NCBI RefSeq assembly: GCF_000826185.2
Contig: NZ_LN648872.1
Span: 62,001 to 126,000 of the forward strand
Direction of reading: 5' to 3'
DNA from: Microbacterium gorillae
GTDB lineage: Bacteria > Actinomycetota > Actinomycetes > Actinomycetales > Microbacteriaceae
DNA length: 64,000 bases
Shown piece by piece: positions 28,223-39,477 of the stretch. Both the position numbers and the translations under genes were made by a program. The stretch's first letter is position 1. Each line of letters opens with the position of its first letter. The notes below the pieces were generated by a model. It searched no databases and was not told where the DNA came from. It saw only the letters and a list, made by a program, of their open reading frames with translations.

Positions 28223-29866
28223 ATGGCAGATCTCTCTATCAGCCCCGACGTCATCCGTGACGCGCTGAAGGAGTTCGTCGACGCTTACGAGACCCCCGGC
28301 GCCGGTGCGACCGAGGTCGGCACCGTCATCGACGCCGCCGACGGCATCGCGCACGTCGAGGGCCTTCCGGGTGTCATGGCGAACGAGCTCGTGCGCTTCG
28401 GCGACGGCACGCTGGGCCTCGCGCAGAACCTCGACGAGCACGAGATCGGTGTCGTCGTCCTCGGCGAGTTCTCCGGCATCGAGGCCGGTCAGGAAGTCAC
28501 CCGCACGGGTGAGGTCCTCTCCGTTCCCGTCGGCGACGGCTACCTCGGTCGCGTCGTCGACCCGCTGGGCAACCCGATCGACGGTCTCGGCGAGATCGCC
28601 GGTGTCGAGGGTCGCCGCGCGCTGGAGCTGCAGGCTCCGGGCGTCATGCAGCGCAAGTCGGTGCACGAGCCGATGCAGACCGGCATCAAGGCCATCGACG
28701 CGATGATCCCCGTCGGCCGTGGTCAGCGTCAGCTGATCATCGGTGACCGCCAGACCGGTAAGACGGCCATCGCGATCGACACGATCATCAACCAGAAGGC
28801 CAACTGGGAATCCGGCGACGTCAACAAGCAGGTTCGCTGCATCTACGTCGCCATCGGCCAGAAGGGCTCGACCATCGCTTCGGTGAAGGGCGCGCTCGAG
28901 GACGCCGGTGCGCTGGAGTACACGACCATCGTCGCGGCCCCGGCCTCCGACCCGGCCGGCTTCAAGTACCTCGCCCCCTACACCGGCTCGGCCATCGGCC
29001 AGCACTGGATGTACGGCGGCAAGCACGTCCTGATCATCTTCGATGACCTGTCGAAGCAGGCCGAGGCCTACCGCGCCGTGTCGCTGCTGCTGCGTCGTCC
29101 GCCGGGACGCGAGGCCTACCCGGGTGACGTCTTCTACCTGCACTCCCGTCTGCTGGAGCGGTGCGCGAAGCTGTCCGACGAGCTCGGCGCCGGTTCGATG
29201 ACGGGTCTGCCGATCATCGAGACCAAGGCCAACGACGTCTCGGCGTACATCCCGACCAACGTGATCTCGATCACCGACGGCCAGATCTTCCTGCAGTCGG
29301 ACCTGTTCAACGCGAACCAGCGTCCGGCCGTCGACGTCGGCATCTCGGTGTCCCGCGTCGGTGGTGACGCTCAGGTCAAGTCGATCAAGAAGGTCTCCGG
29401 AACGCTGAAGCTGGAGCTGGCGCAGTACCGCTCGCTCGAGGCCTTCGCGATGTTCGCGTCCGACCTGGACCAGGCCTCGCGTCGTCAGCTGGAGCGCGGT
29501 GCGCGTCTGACCGAGCTGCTGAAGCAGCCGCAGTACTCGCCGTACCCGGTGGAGGAGCAGGTCGTCTCGATCTGGGCCGGCACCAACGGCAAGCTCGACA
29601 CCATCGAGGTTGAGGACGTCCTGACCTTCGAGCGCGAGCTGCTGGACTACGTCCGCCGCAACACCACGATCCTGGACCGCCTCCGCGACACCAACGTGCT
29701 GGACGACGACACCGTCGCCGAGCTCGGCACCGTCACGGACAAGTTCATCCTGGAGTTCAACGGTGGCAAGGGCACCGCGATCAACCACCCCGGTCACGAG
29801 GAGTTCGCGGCGGCCCACGCCGAAGACGTGAACCAGGAGAAGATCGTCAAGGGTCGCCGGGCGTAA
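28223..29866 (+). CDS. atpA: ATP synthase F1 subunit alpha
   Basis: Non-catalytic nucleotide-binding subunit of the F1 hexamer. The 547 residues have the P-loop [11 protein letters not shown] near residue 174 and the alpha/beta signature [11 protein letters not shown]. The C-terminal extension ([17 protein letters not shown] onward) beyond the E. coli length is characteristic of actinobacterial alpha subunits. ATG 28223 follows GAAGGAACACA. Confidence 0.98.
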   Translation: MADLSISPDVIRDALKEFVDAYETPGAGATEVGTVIDAADGIAHVEGLPGVMANELVRFGDGTLGLAQNLDEHEIGVVVLGEFSGIEAGQEVTRTGEVLSVPVGDGYLGRVVDPLGNPIDGLGEIAGVEGRRALELQAPGVMQRKSVHEPMQTGIKAIDAMIPVGRGQRQLIIGDRQTGKTAIAIDTIINQKANWESGDVNKQVRCIYVAIGQKGSTIASVKGALEDAGALEYTTIVAAPASDPAGFKYLAPYTGSAIGQHWMYGGKHVLIIFDDLSKQAEAYRAVSLLLRRPPGREAYPGDVFYLHSRLLERCAKLSDELGAGSMTGLPIIETKANDVSAYIPTNVISITDGQIFLQSDLFNANQRPAVDVGISVSRVGGDAQVKSIKKVSGTLKLELAQYRSLEAFAMFASDLDQASRRQLERGARLTELLKQPQYSPYPVEEQVVSIWAGTNGKLDTIEVEDVLTFERELLDYVRRNTTILDRLRDTNVLDDDTVAELGTVTDKFILEFNGGKGTAINHPGHEEFAAAHAEDVNQEKIVKGRRA

Positions 29867-29884
29867 GCCCGACGGAGACGGAGT

Positions 29885-32250
<2,366 letters not shown>

Positions 32251-32252
32251 TC

Positions 32253-32513
32253 ATGGCGCTGCACGTGACGCTCGTCTCCGCCGACGCGGAGGTCTGGACG
32301 GGGGAGGCCTCGCTCGTCGTCGCCAAGACCGTCGAGGGCGAGATCGGCTTCATGTCCGGTCACGAGCCGGTGCTGGCCATCCTCGCGGAGGGCCAGGTCC
32401 GGATCACGGGCACGGACGGCACGAAGATCGCCGTCGAGGCGCGGGACGGATTCCTCTCCATGGAGGGCTCCGACCTGACGATCGTCGCCGGCCACGCTGC
32501 GATCGCCGCCTGA
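32253..32513 (+). CDS. atpC: ATP synthase F1 subunit epsilon
   Basis: An 86-residue epsilon made up of the N-terminal beta-sandwich domain (LHVTLVSADAEVWTGEA, GEIGFMSGHEPVLAIL). The C-terminal two-helix domain that inhibits ATP hydrolysis in E. coli is missing or greatly shortened, as in several actinobacteria. The start is ATG 32253, two bases after the atpD stop. Last gene of the operon; followed by a strong terminator. Confidence 0.95.
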   Translation: MALHVTLVSADAEVWTGEASLVVAKTVEGEIGFMSGHEPVLAILAEGQVRITGTDGTKIAVEARDGFLSMEGSDLTIVAGHAAIAA

Positions 32514-32526
32514 CACACATCACCGC

Positions 32527-32560
32527 GATGCGCCGGTGGGCTGATGCCCACCGGCGCATC
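32527..32560 (+). terminator. Perfect 15-bp hairpin after the atp operon
   Basis: GATGCGCCGGTGGGC, loop TGAT, then GCCCACCGGCGCATC. There is no U tract after it, a form common for terminators of high-GC bacteria. It begins 13 bases after the atpC stop and separates the operon from yaaA. Confidence 0.8.
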
Positions 32561-32577
32561 GTCGTCCCGGAGGAAGA

Positions 32578-33333
32578 ATGCTGATCCTGCTGCCGCCGTC
32601 GGAGACCAAGCGTCCCGGCGGCACCGGTCCCGTCTGGGGTACCGGCGCGCTGCGCTTTCCTGAACTGGCACCGCAGCGCGAGCAGGCGGTGGACGCGCTG
32701 GTGGCGCTGTCCACCGACGCCGGTCTCGCCGCGCGCGTGCTGAAGCTCAGCGAGCGCCAGCGCGGCGAGATCGCGGTGAACGCAGCGCTGCGCAGCTCGC
32801 CCGGGATGCCCGCGATCGACCGGTACACCGGCGTGCTCTACGACGCCCTCGACGCGGCATCTCTGCCACGCGCGGCGCGGAACTGGCTCGGTTCGCACGC
32901 GGTGGTGCACTCCGCACCCTTCGGCCCGGTGGGAGCGCTGGATGAGATCCCCGCTTACCGGCTCAGCGCCGGCACCGCGGTTCCCGGTCTCCCGCCGCTG
33001 AAGCGGTTGTGGGCCGCGCCGGCGGGGACGGCGCTGGCGGAGTCCGGGGAGCCCTTCGTGCTGGATCTGCGCTCCGAGGCCTACGTCGCCCTCGGCCCGG
33101 TTCCCGACGCCGCGTACCTGCGGGTCGTGGCCCGCTCGGCCGACGGCACGGTTCGCGCCCTGAACCACTTCAACAAGCACGCGAAGGGGGAACTCGTCCG
33201 CGCGCTGGCGCTGTCGCGTCCCTCCGTCTCCTCCCGCGGCGCGCTGCTGCGCTGGGCGCAGCGGCATGATGTTCCGCTGCGCGAGCACGGCGGCGAGTTG
33301 CAGCTGATCGCCGAACAGCCGGTGGCCGGCTGA
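32578..33333 (+). CDS. yaaA: YaaA (DUF328) family peroxide stress protein
   Basis: YaaA lowers free intracellular iron and limits oxidative damage in E. coli. The 251 residues have the family opening MLILLPPSETKRPGG, the DRYTGVLYDALD segment, and ALNHFNKHAKGELVRAL near the C-terminus. ATG 32578 follows GGAGGAAGA. It begins right after the atp terminator hairpin, so it may be read by read-through or by an unrecognised promoter. Confidence 0.93.
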   Translation: MLILLPPSETKRPGGTGPVWGTGALRFPELAPQREQAVDALVALSTDAGLAARVLKLSERQRGEIAVNAALRSSPGMPAIDRYTGVLYDALDAASLPRAARNWLGSHAVVHSAPFGPVGALDEIPAYRLSAGTAVPGLPPLKRLWAAPAGTALAESGEPFVLDLRSEAYVALGPVPDAAYLRVVARSADGTVRALNHFNKHAKGELVRALALSRPSVSSRGALLRWAQRHDVPLREHGGELQLIAEQPVAG

Positions 33334-33399
33334 TCGATTCCGCTCGGGGCACGGGAGCCGCGGTTGTGAGGCATCATCGGAGTGTCGCCCAGATGAGGC

Positions 33400-33405
33400 T
33401 AGGAT
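33400..33405 (+). promoter_or_regulatory. Candidate -10 element of the PP2C gene
   Basis: TAGGAT, embedded in an inverted repeat GAGGCT/AGCCTC (33395-33417). Transcription would start near 33412, about 30-50 bases before the two possible start codons of the phosphatase. Confidence 0.4.
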
Positions 33406-33442
33406 TGGACGAGCCTCGCGCGATCCGACGCGGGGATGTCTG

Positions 33443-34249
33443 ATGAGGGGATTCCTCCACGTGTCTGATCCCGTCGGCGTCGACTCCCGCGTCGTGACGC
33501 TGTCCGGTGGCGACACCGTCACCCTGACCTGGCACGGTGTCACTGACACCGGCCGGCGGCGTGACGCGAACCAGGACGCCTTTCTGACCGCGTATCCGCT
33601 CTTCGTCGTCGCAGACGGCATGGGCGGGCACATCGGTGGCGAGATCGCCAGCGCCTCGACCGTCGACCGCCTCGGTGGCATGGTCGAGAAGGGCAAGGTC
33701 ACGCCGAAGAACATCGAACGGGCCCTGACGCGTGCGGTGTCCGACATCGTCTCGCATCCCGAGACGACGGACGAGGGTACCGGCACGACGCTGACCGGCG
33801 TCTACCTCGATCTCGACGCGTCCCGCGAATCGTGGGTGACGATCAACATCGGCGACTCCCGCGTGTATCTGTTGCGCGGTGACCAGCTCGACCAGTTGAC
33901 GACCGATCATTCCGTGGTCCAGGAGCTCATCGCCGCCGGGCGGTTGAGCCCGGAGGAAGCGGAGAACCACCCGTACGGGAACGTCATCACGCGTGCGGTC
34001 GGTCCGAGCGAGCGCGTCACCCCGGACTACGTCCGCGTCGACATCGAGGACGGCGACCGCTTCGTGATCTGCTCGGACGGGCTCACCAAGGAGCTCACCG
34101 ATTACGGGATCCAGCATTTCCTGACCGAGAACCCCGAGCCCGCTGCGGCGGCGGACGCGATGATGCAGGCCGCGCTGGAGAACGGCGGGCGCGATAACGT
34201 CACGATCATCGTGCTGAACGTCCGGCGTTCCTCCACACCCACCGACTGA
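33443..34249 (+). CDS. PP2C-family serine/threonine protein phosphatase
   Basis: Metal-dependent phosphatase of the PstP/Stp type, which reverses Ser/Thr kinase signalling. All family motifs are present: RRDANQDAFL (about residue 40), VADGMGGHIGGE (about 56), GTGTTLTGV, GDSRVYLLR, ICSDGLTKEL (about 210) and DNVTIIVL (about 250). No membrane anchor is present. The start at ATG 33443 is uncertain; GTG 33461 with an AGGGG site is an alternative. It precedes the EccC-like ATPase gene by 55 bases, a pairing also seen in actinobacterial type VII-like loci. No kinase gene lies in the window apart from the RIO kinase at 48 kb. Confidence 0.92.
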   Translation: MRGFLHVSDPVGVDSRVVTLSGGDTVTLTWHGVTDTGRRRDANQDAFLTAYPLFVVADGMGGHIGGEIASASTVDRLGGMVEKGKVTPKNIERALTRAVSDIVSHPETTDEGTGTTLTGVYLDLDASRESWVTINIGDSRVYLLRGDQLDQLTTDHSVVQELIAAGRLSPEEAENHPYGNVITRAVGPSERVTPDYVRVDIEDGDRFVICSDGLTKELTDYGIQHFLTENPEPAAAADAMMQAALENGGRDNVTIIVLNVRRSSTPTD

Positions 34250-34304
34250 TCCCCACGGATCGCGCGCGCCCCCGGTCGCGAGCGGTTCGTGGCGTGATGG
34301 AGGC

Positions 34305-37061
34305 ATGCCCTACCTGATCGCCGAGCGCGACCGTCCCGACGTGGTTCCGATCGTTCTGCCTCCGCCGCCGGTGGAGGGCGCTCGTGCGCCGTTGCCGCTG
34401 GTGGCCGCTGTGGTCCCCCTGCTCGCCGCGGGCGGGATGTGGGCGCTCACCGGCTCGGTCTTCATGCTCTGGTTCGCGGTGCTCTCACCGCTGATGCTGG
34501 GCGCCGGGCTGCTCGATCGGGCACGCGGCCGTCGCGCCGAACGGCGTCGGCAGGACCGGGCATTCGCCGCGGCCGTCGCGAGCGCGCACCGGTCCGTGAC
34601 CGAACGACACGATGCCGAGCGGCGCGAGCGGGTGCGCACCCACCCGGGCCTGGCGGAACTCTGCGCGGCTCCCGCTGACCTGTGGCGGGCCGACCCGGAC
34701 CGTGTCGACACCGTGGTCCTGGGACGCGGTCCGGTGACGGTGGAGACCGACGTCGGTGCCGGGGACGAGCGCCCGGCGGTGCGCGAACTCCGCGCGGCCG
34801 CGCGGCTGCTCGCCGAAGCCCCGATCGTGCTTCCGCTGGACGGTGACGTGTGCGTGCGCGGCGGCACGGTGGCCGCCCGGGCCGTCGCTCGCGCGCTGCT
34901 GCTGCAGGTGTGCGCGCTCCATCCGCCGGGAACCTGGCGCGTCGCGGGGGAGGAGGAGTGGATCGGCGCGTTGCCGCACGCCCGGCCGAGCGTCGGAGCG
35001 CGCTCGATCGCCTGGGTGTCCCGGACGTCGCGCCCGGACCAGGAGGGTGAGGCGGATGTGACGATCTGGGTCACGGCCGCGGGCTCCGCCCTGCCGCCCG
35101 GTTGCCGGACCGTCGTCGACGTGGGCAGCGCCCTGCGGGCGACCGTGACGCGGGGCGCGGTCTCGGGCGAGGTGCGCGCCGAGGCGGTGTCCCGGCGCCA
35201 GGCGGCACGGGTCAGTGCCGTCCTCCGCCGACGCGCCGCCGCGTTGGCACCGGCCCCGGAGGACGTGCTCCGGCTGGGCGCGCTCAGTGGCGCGCGCCAC
35301 AGTGTGCTCGGCGTGGCGGTCGGTCGTTCCGGCGCGGCGGAGGCGGTGGTGGACATCGTCCGGGATGGTCCGCACGCCGTCGTGGTGGGCACGACGGGGG
35401 CCGGCAAGAGCGAGTTCCTGGTCACCTGGGTGCTGGCCCTCGCGCGCGCCTACGGGCCCGACGAGGTCGTCTTCATGCTGGCGGACTTCAAGGGCGGAAC
35501 CTCGTTCGACGCCCTCACCGGCCTGCCGCACGTGACCGGAGTGCTGACCGATCTCGATCCGGAGCTCGCCGAACGCGCGGTGCGCAGCCTGACCGCCGAA
35601 GTGCGTCGTCGGGAGGGCGTCATCGCCGCCGCGGGGGCGCGGGACATCTCCGACGAACGCGTGCGACTGCCGCGCCTGATCGTGGTCGTGGACGAGTTCC
35701 CCGCCCTCGTCCGTGACCGCCCGGATCTGGAGCCGGTGTTCACGGACATCGCCGCGCGCGGACGCGCGCTCGGCGTCCATCTGGTGCTGGGCGGTCAGCG
35801 CGTGGCCGGTGCCGTCCGCGACGCGACCCTGGTGAACTGTCCGCTGCGGATCGCGCTGCGGGTCAGCGACGCGCAGGACAGCCGGGGAGTCATCGGGACC
35901 GACGACGCCGCGCGCATCTCCGGTTCCGACACCGGCCGTGGGATCGCCTTCATCCGGCGCAGCGGGGATGATGCGCCCGTCCGCACGCGGATCGCGCTGT
36001 CCGAGCCGGCGGACCTGTCCGTCGCCGCGGACGCGCATCCCCCCGCCACCGACCCGCACCGCCCCTGGCTGGCGCCCTTGCCGGTTCGGTTGACGGCCGC
36101 GGAGGTCGCGGATGCCGACCCCGCGGTGATCGCGATCGCGGACGACCCGGACCGGCAGTGCCAGCCGGCGGTCGCACTGCGGCCGGGGGAGCGCGGACTG
36201 GCGGTGATCGGCGGCCCGCGCTCGGGCAAGAGCACGGCCGTGGCGGCCGTCGCGGCGGCGCTGCGACGGTGCGGCGCCGAACCGCAGATCGTTCCCCCGG
36301 ATCCGGAGGCGGCGTGGGACCTGCTCGGGCGCTGGCAGGAGGACCCGCCGGCGGCGGTGCTGTGCGATGACCTCGACGTTCTCCTGACCCGTCTGCCGGA
36401 GCCGTGGGCGGCGGAATTCGCGGCCCGATGGGAGGCGCTGGTGCGCTCGGGTGCGGCCACCGGGACCACGTTCGCGGTTTCCGCGCAGCGGCTCAGCGGC
36501 CCCCTGAGCCGGATCATCGAGCTGCTTCCGCGGCGCGCGGTGCTGGCTCTGCCGACGCTGACCGACCACCTGACGGCCGGAGCCGACGGCGCGTCCTATC
36601 GGCGCTCACGTCCCGCCGGGCGGGCGGATCTGGACGGCCGGGAGGCGCAGTTCATCGACGCGACCCCGTCGTCGGTCGAGTCGTTCCCGCTCACCGCGCC
36701 GCGATGGACACCGGTCCCCGGACTCTGTGGACTGATCACGCGCGACGCCGAACACCGGGTGAACGCGCGGGCGGCTGCGGTCGGCCGAGCGCCGGTTCCG
36801 GTCGGGGCCATCGCGAGTCCGGATGACCCTCGCCTCCCGGCGGCTCTCCTGGTCGGGGACCCGGAGAGCTGGCAGCGCGCCTGGCCGATTCTGGACGCGG
36901 TCCGTCGCGACGGTGACCTGCTGATCGGCGCGGAGTGCGGAGCCGATCTGCGTGCGCTGACGGGGGAGCGGCGATTGCCGCCGTACGCCCGCGGTCAGCG
37001 GCACTGGCTGATCCGACGCGGAGCGCCTCCGACGCGAGTGCGCTGGCCCGATCCGAGCTGA
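34305..37061 (+). CDS. FtsK/SpoIIIE-domain ATPase, EccC-like
   Basis: A 918-residue membrane-anchored ATPase. Two hydrophobic segments lie at about residues 29-65; a first FtsK/SpoIIIE domain has Walker A GTTGAGKSE near residue 361 and Walker B LIVVVDEFPAL near 456; a second, more diverged domain has GGPRSGKST near 635 and AVLCDDLDVLL near 683. This is the layout of type VII secretion motor proteins (EccC), rather than of the DNA translocase FtsK, but with two rather than three recognisable ATPase domains. No WXG100, EccB, EccD or FHA gene is adjacent; only the PP2C gene precedes it. The start follows GGAGG. Codon use is very GC-rich, like its neighbours. Confidence 0.87.
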   Translation: MPYLIAERDRPDVVPIVLPPPPVEGARAPLPLVAAVVPLLAAGGMWALTGSVFMLWFAVLSPLMLGAGLLDRARGRRAERRRQDRAFAAAVASAHRSVTERHDAERRERVRTHPGLAELCAAPADLWRADPDRVDTVVLGRGPVTVETDVGAGDERPAVRELRAAARLLAEAPIVLPLDGDVCVRGGTVAARAVARALLLQVCALHPPGTWRVAGEEEWIGALPHARPSVGARSIAWVSRTSRPDQEGEADVTIWVTAAGSALPPGCRTVVDVGSALRATVTRGAVSGEVRAEAVSRRQAARVSAVLRRRAAALAPAPEDVLRLGALSGARHSVLGVAVGRSGAAEAVVDIVRDGPHAVVVGTTGAGKSEFLVTWVLALARAYGPDEVVFMLADFKGGTSFDALTGLPHVTGVLTDLDPELAERAVRSLTAEVRRREGVIAAAGARDISDERVRLPRLIVVVDEFPALVRDRPDLEPVFTDIAARGRALGVHLVLGGQRVAGAVRDATLVNCPLRIALRVSDAQDSRGVIGTDDAARISGSDTGRGIAFIRRSGDDAPVRTRIALSEPADLSVAADAHPPATDPHRPWLAPLPVRLTAAEVADADPAVIAIADDPDRQCQPAVALRPGERGLAVIGGPRSGKSTAVAAVAAALRRCGAEPQIVPPDPEAAWDLLGRWQEDPPAAVLCDDLDVLLTRLPEPWAAEFAARWEALVRSGAATGTTFAVSAQRLSGPLSRIIELLPRRAVLALPTLTDHLTAGADGASYRRSRPAGRADLDGREAQFIDATPSSVESFPLTAPRWTPVPGLCGLITRDAEHRVNARAAAVGRAPVPVGAIASPDDPRLPAALLVGDPESWQRAWPILDAVRRDGDLLIGAECGADLRALTGERRLPPYARGQRHWLIRRGAPPTRVRWPDPS

Positions 37062-37070
37062 CGGGCGGGT

Positions 37071-38060
37071 TCAGACCGTGGGACGGATACGGCCGACGGG
37101 ACGACCGCCGCCGAGCACGTCGAGATCCAGAGCCCCGGAGACGTCATCGAACTGCGCCTCGGTGATCGCCCCCGCGTTCGCGAGCAGCTTCGCCGCCACG
37201 ATGGTGCCCACCCGCAGCGAACCGTCGAGCGTCTTCAGCGCCACGGTCGTCCCGTTCGGAGCGACCATGACCATGATCCCCTCGGCGCCACCCTTGGCGA
37301 ACACGCCCAGACGCTCGATCGCGATGGTGTCCGATCGGCCCGGTCCGTCGATGGTCCACGGGTTGTCGCGGACGGCCTGCACCAGTTCGCCGGCGAGGCG
37401 GTAGAGCTGGAACGGCGAGCGCGCCGAGGCGGTGCCGATGCGGTGGATCGCGTGCGCCAGGCCCCGCAGCGTCATCGCGTACACGGGAGCGCCGCAGCCG
37501 TCGATCGCGGTGGCCTGCACCTTCTCGCCGGTGAACCGCTCCACGGTCTCGCGGATGTGCACCTGCAGCGGGTGAGCGGGGTCGGTGTACCCGGCGGTCT
37601 CCCAACCGCTCGCCTTGCAGGCCAGCAGCATCGCGGCGTGCTTGCCGGAACAGTTCATCCGCAGGCGAGAGCGGTCCTCGTGGCGTCGGACCATCTCGTC
37701 ACGCGTGTCGGCATCGCTCGGCCACGCCGGAGGGCACTCCAGGTCGTCGGGGGTGAGACCGCCGGCGGCCAGCATCTCGCGGACCACCTCGACGTGGCGG
37801 TCGGTACCCGCGTGGCTCGCGGTGGACAGGGCCAACTGCACCCCGGCGAGGGAGGCGCCGGCCGTGAGCGAACCGAGCGCCTGCATCGGCTTCATGCTCG
37901 AGCGCGGCAGGATGAGAGCGTCCGGATCTCCGAGCGAGGCGATCGGCTCGCCCTCGGGCGAGAGGACCACAGCGGAACCCGCGTGGCGGGACTCCACGAA
38001 TCCGTTGCGATCGAGGACGGCGAGTTCGGCGGCATCTGTCACAGCGAAGGTCTCCAGCAC
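37071..38060 (-). CDS. Asparaginase (Asparaginase_II family, PF06089 type)
   Basis: Hydrolyses asparagine to aspartate and ammonia. The 329 residues are of the thermolabile, Rhizobium etli-like class, unrelated in sequence to the E. coli type. Characteristic motifs are PRSSMKPMQALG, NCSGKHAAML with the conserved cysteine, DGCGAPVYAM, and WTIDGPGRSDT. GTG 38060 is leaderless: TAGGCT lies six bases upstream on the minus strand. It is convergent with the EccC-like gene (nine-base gap) and divergent from OsmC. Confidence 0.93.
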   Translation of the reverse strand: MLETFAVTDAAELAVLDRNGFVESRHAGSAVVLSPEGEPIASLGDPDALILPRSSMKPMQALGSLTAGASLAGVQLALSTASHAGTDRHVEVVREMLAAGGLTPDDLECPPAWPSDADTRDEMVRRHEDRSRLRMNCSGKHAAMLLACKASGWETAGYTDPAHPLQVHIRETVERFTGEKVQATAIDGCGAPVYAMTLRGLAHAIHRIGTASARSPFQLYRLAGELVQAVRDNPWTIDGPGRSDTIAIERLGVFAKGGAEGIMVMVAPNGTTVALKTLDGSLRVGTIVAAKLLANAGAITEAQFDDVSGALDLDVLGGGRPVGRIRPTV

Positions 38061-38111
38061 CTGGACAGCCTACCGCCGCCGGGCATCCATCCCGCGTGAC
38101 AGACTGACGGC

Positions 38112-38579
38112 ATGACCCAGCACACGTACGCCGTCACTGCCGAGTGGACCGGAAACACCGGAACCGGAAGCTCCGGATACCGCGCGTACGAGCGGTCCGT
38201 GTCGGCGCGGGTGGAGGGCAAACCGGAGCTCGCGCTGTCGGCGGACCGGCCGTTCCGCGGCGACCCGACCCGATGGAACCCGGAGGACCTGCTGCTGTCG
38301 TCGCTGAGCACGTGCCACATGCTGTCGTACCTGCACGCGTGCGTGACGGGCGGCATCGTGGTGCTCTCCTACGTCGACGCCGCCGAGGGGGCCATGGTCA
38401 CGGAGGGCAACGGGGGACGCTTCGCCGAGGTCGTGCTGCGTCCCCGGGTCGTCGTGGCATCGGCGGACATGATCGACGCCGCGGTGGCGGCGCACGAGCC
38501 CGCGCACGAGTGGTGCTTCATCGCGAACTCGGTGAATTTCCCGGTGCGCGTGCAGCCGCAGGTGACCGCGGCGGAGTGA
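38112..38579 (+). CDS. OsmC-family peroxiredoxin-like protein
   Basis: OsmC/Ohr proteins reduce organic hydroperoxides through a cysteine pair. The 155 residues show the two conserved cysteines in LSTCHMLSYLHAC and HEWCFIANSVNFPV, with the PEDLLLSSLS helix before the first. Closer to the generic OsmC class than to Ohr. ATG 38112 lies close behind CAGACT, again compatible with a leaderless or very short leader. Divergent from the asparaginase gene, convergent with plsC with only three bases between stops. Confidence 0.9.
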   Translation: MTQHTYAVTAEWTGNTGTGSSGYRAYERSVSARVEGKPELALSADRPFRGDPTRWNPEDLLLSSLSTCHMLSYLHACVTGGIVVLSYVDAAEGAMVTEGNGGRFAEVVLRPRVVVASADMIDAAVAAHEPAHEWCFIANSVNFPVRVQPQVTAAE

Positions 38580-38582
38580 GCC

Positions 38583-39359
38583 TCAGCGGCGCTCGTGCGG
38601 CAGGGCGCGCTTGATCTTCTCGATCGGGGTCTGCGCCGGAACCTCGTTGTACTCACCCGCGAGCTCCTGCTCGCTGAGGGCGTGGATGGCGGCCATGATC
38701 TCGTCCGTGGCGAGACGGCGGGCACGGCCGGACTCGGCCGATCCGTGCGAGCTGAGATCGAGCGGCTCGCCGAAGCGCACCGTCACTCGCGGAGTCAGCC
38801 GAGGCACCTTCGCGCCCTTGGGCAGCACCTTGTCCGTGCCGATGATCCCGACCGGCACGACCAGCGCTCCGGTCTGCAGAGCGAGGAAGGCGACGCCGGT
38901 GCGTCCCTTGTAGAGCCGGCCGTCGAGGGACCGCGTGCCCTCCGGGTAGAGGGCGATCGCTCGGCCGTCCTCAAGCAGCTGACGCTGCTGCTCGAGCGCG
39001 TCCAGCGCCGCCTGCCCCGCGCCGCGGCGGACCGGGTTGGCGCCGATCGAGGTGAAGAACGTCCGCGAGAGCCAGCCGCGGAAACCGGTGCCCTCGAAGT
39101 ACGCGGCCTTCGCGAGGAACTGGACCGGTCGCGGCGCCGCGACCGGGATCACGATCGAGTCGATGAAGGAGAGGTGGTTGCTGGCGAGGATGACCGGCCC
39201 GGTCAGCGGAACGTTCTCCCGCCCCTCCAACCGCGGACGATAGATCATCCGAGCGAGGGGAGCGATGATCGCTCGACCCAGCGCGTAGGCCCCCGGCGCA
39301 CGGTCACCGTTGTGCGTCTCGACGTCAGTGGGGGAGACGGTCGACTCGTCAGAGGGCAT
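38583..39359 (-). CDS. 1-acyl-sn-glycerol-3-phosphate acyltransferase (PlsC family)
   Basis: Acylates lysophosphatidic acid in phospholipid synthesis. The 258-residue protein has the NHLSFID (HX4D) catalytic motif and the YPEGTRS motif that binds the phosphate. A longer frame reaches 39758, but TACGAT lies six bases before ATG 39359 on the minus strand, which supports a leaderless start there. It is divergent from the FKBP lipoprotein gene. Specific lipid substrates cannot be read from sequence; other PlsC-like acyltransferases are possible. Confidence 0.9.
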   Translation of the reverse strand: MPSDESTVSPTDVETHNGDRAPGAYALGRAIIAPLARMIYRPRLEGRENVPLTGPVILASNHLSFIDSIVIPVAAPRPVQFLAKAAYFEGTGFRGWLSRTFFTSIGANPVRRGAGQAALDALEQQRQLLEDGRAIALYPEGTRSLDGRLYKGRTGVAFLALQTGALVVPVGIIGTDKVLPKGAKVPRLTPRVTVRFGEPLDLSSHGSAESGRARRLATDEIMAAIHALSEQELAGEYNEVPAQTPIEKIKRALPHERR

Positions 39360-39477
39360 TGGGACATCGTATCGCGCCGCGCATTCCTTCTCCGGCATGA
39401 CCGTGGGCGCTCCCAGCGGAGACGTAAGGAAGTGCGACACAATGGGGACTCCTGTTTCCCCTGTGAGAGGTGCTTTC

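Noticed and set aside
33443..33460. Firm choice between ATG 33443 and GTG 33461 for the PP2C start
   Set aside because: Both have weak sites; conserved motifs begin well downstream, so sequence alone cannot decide.
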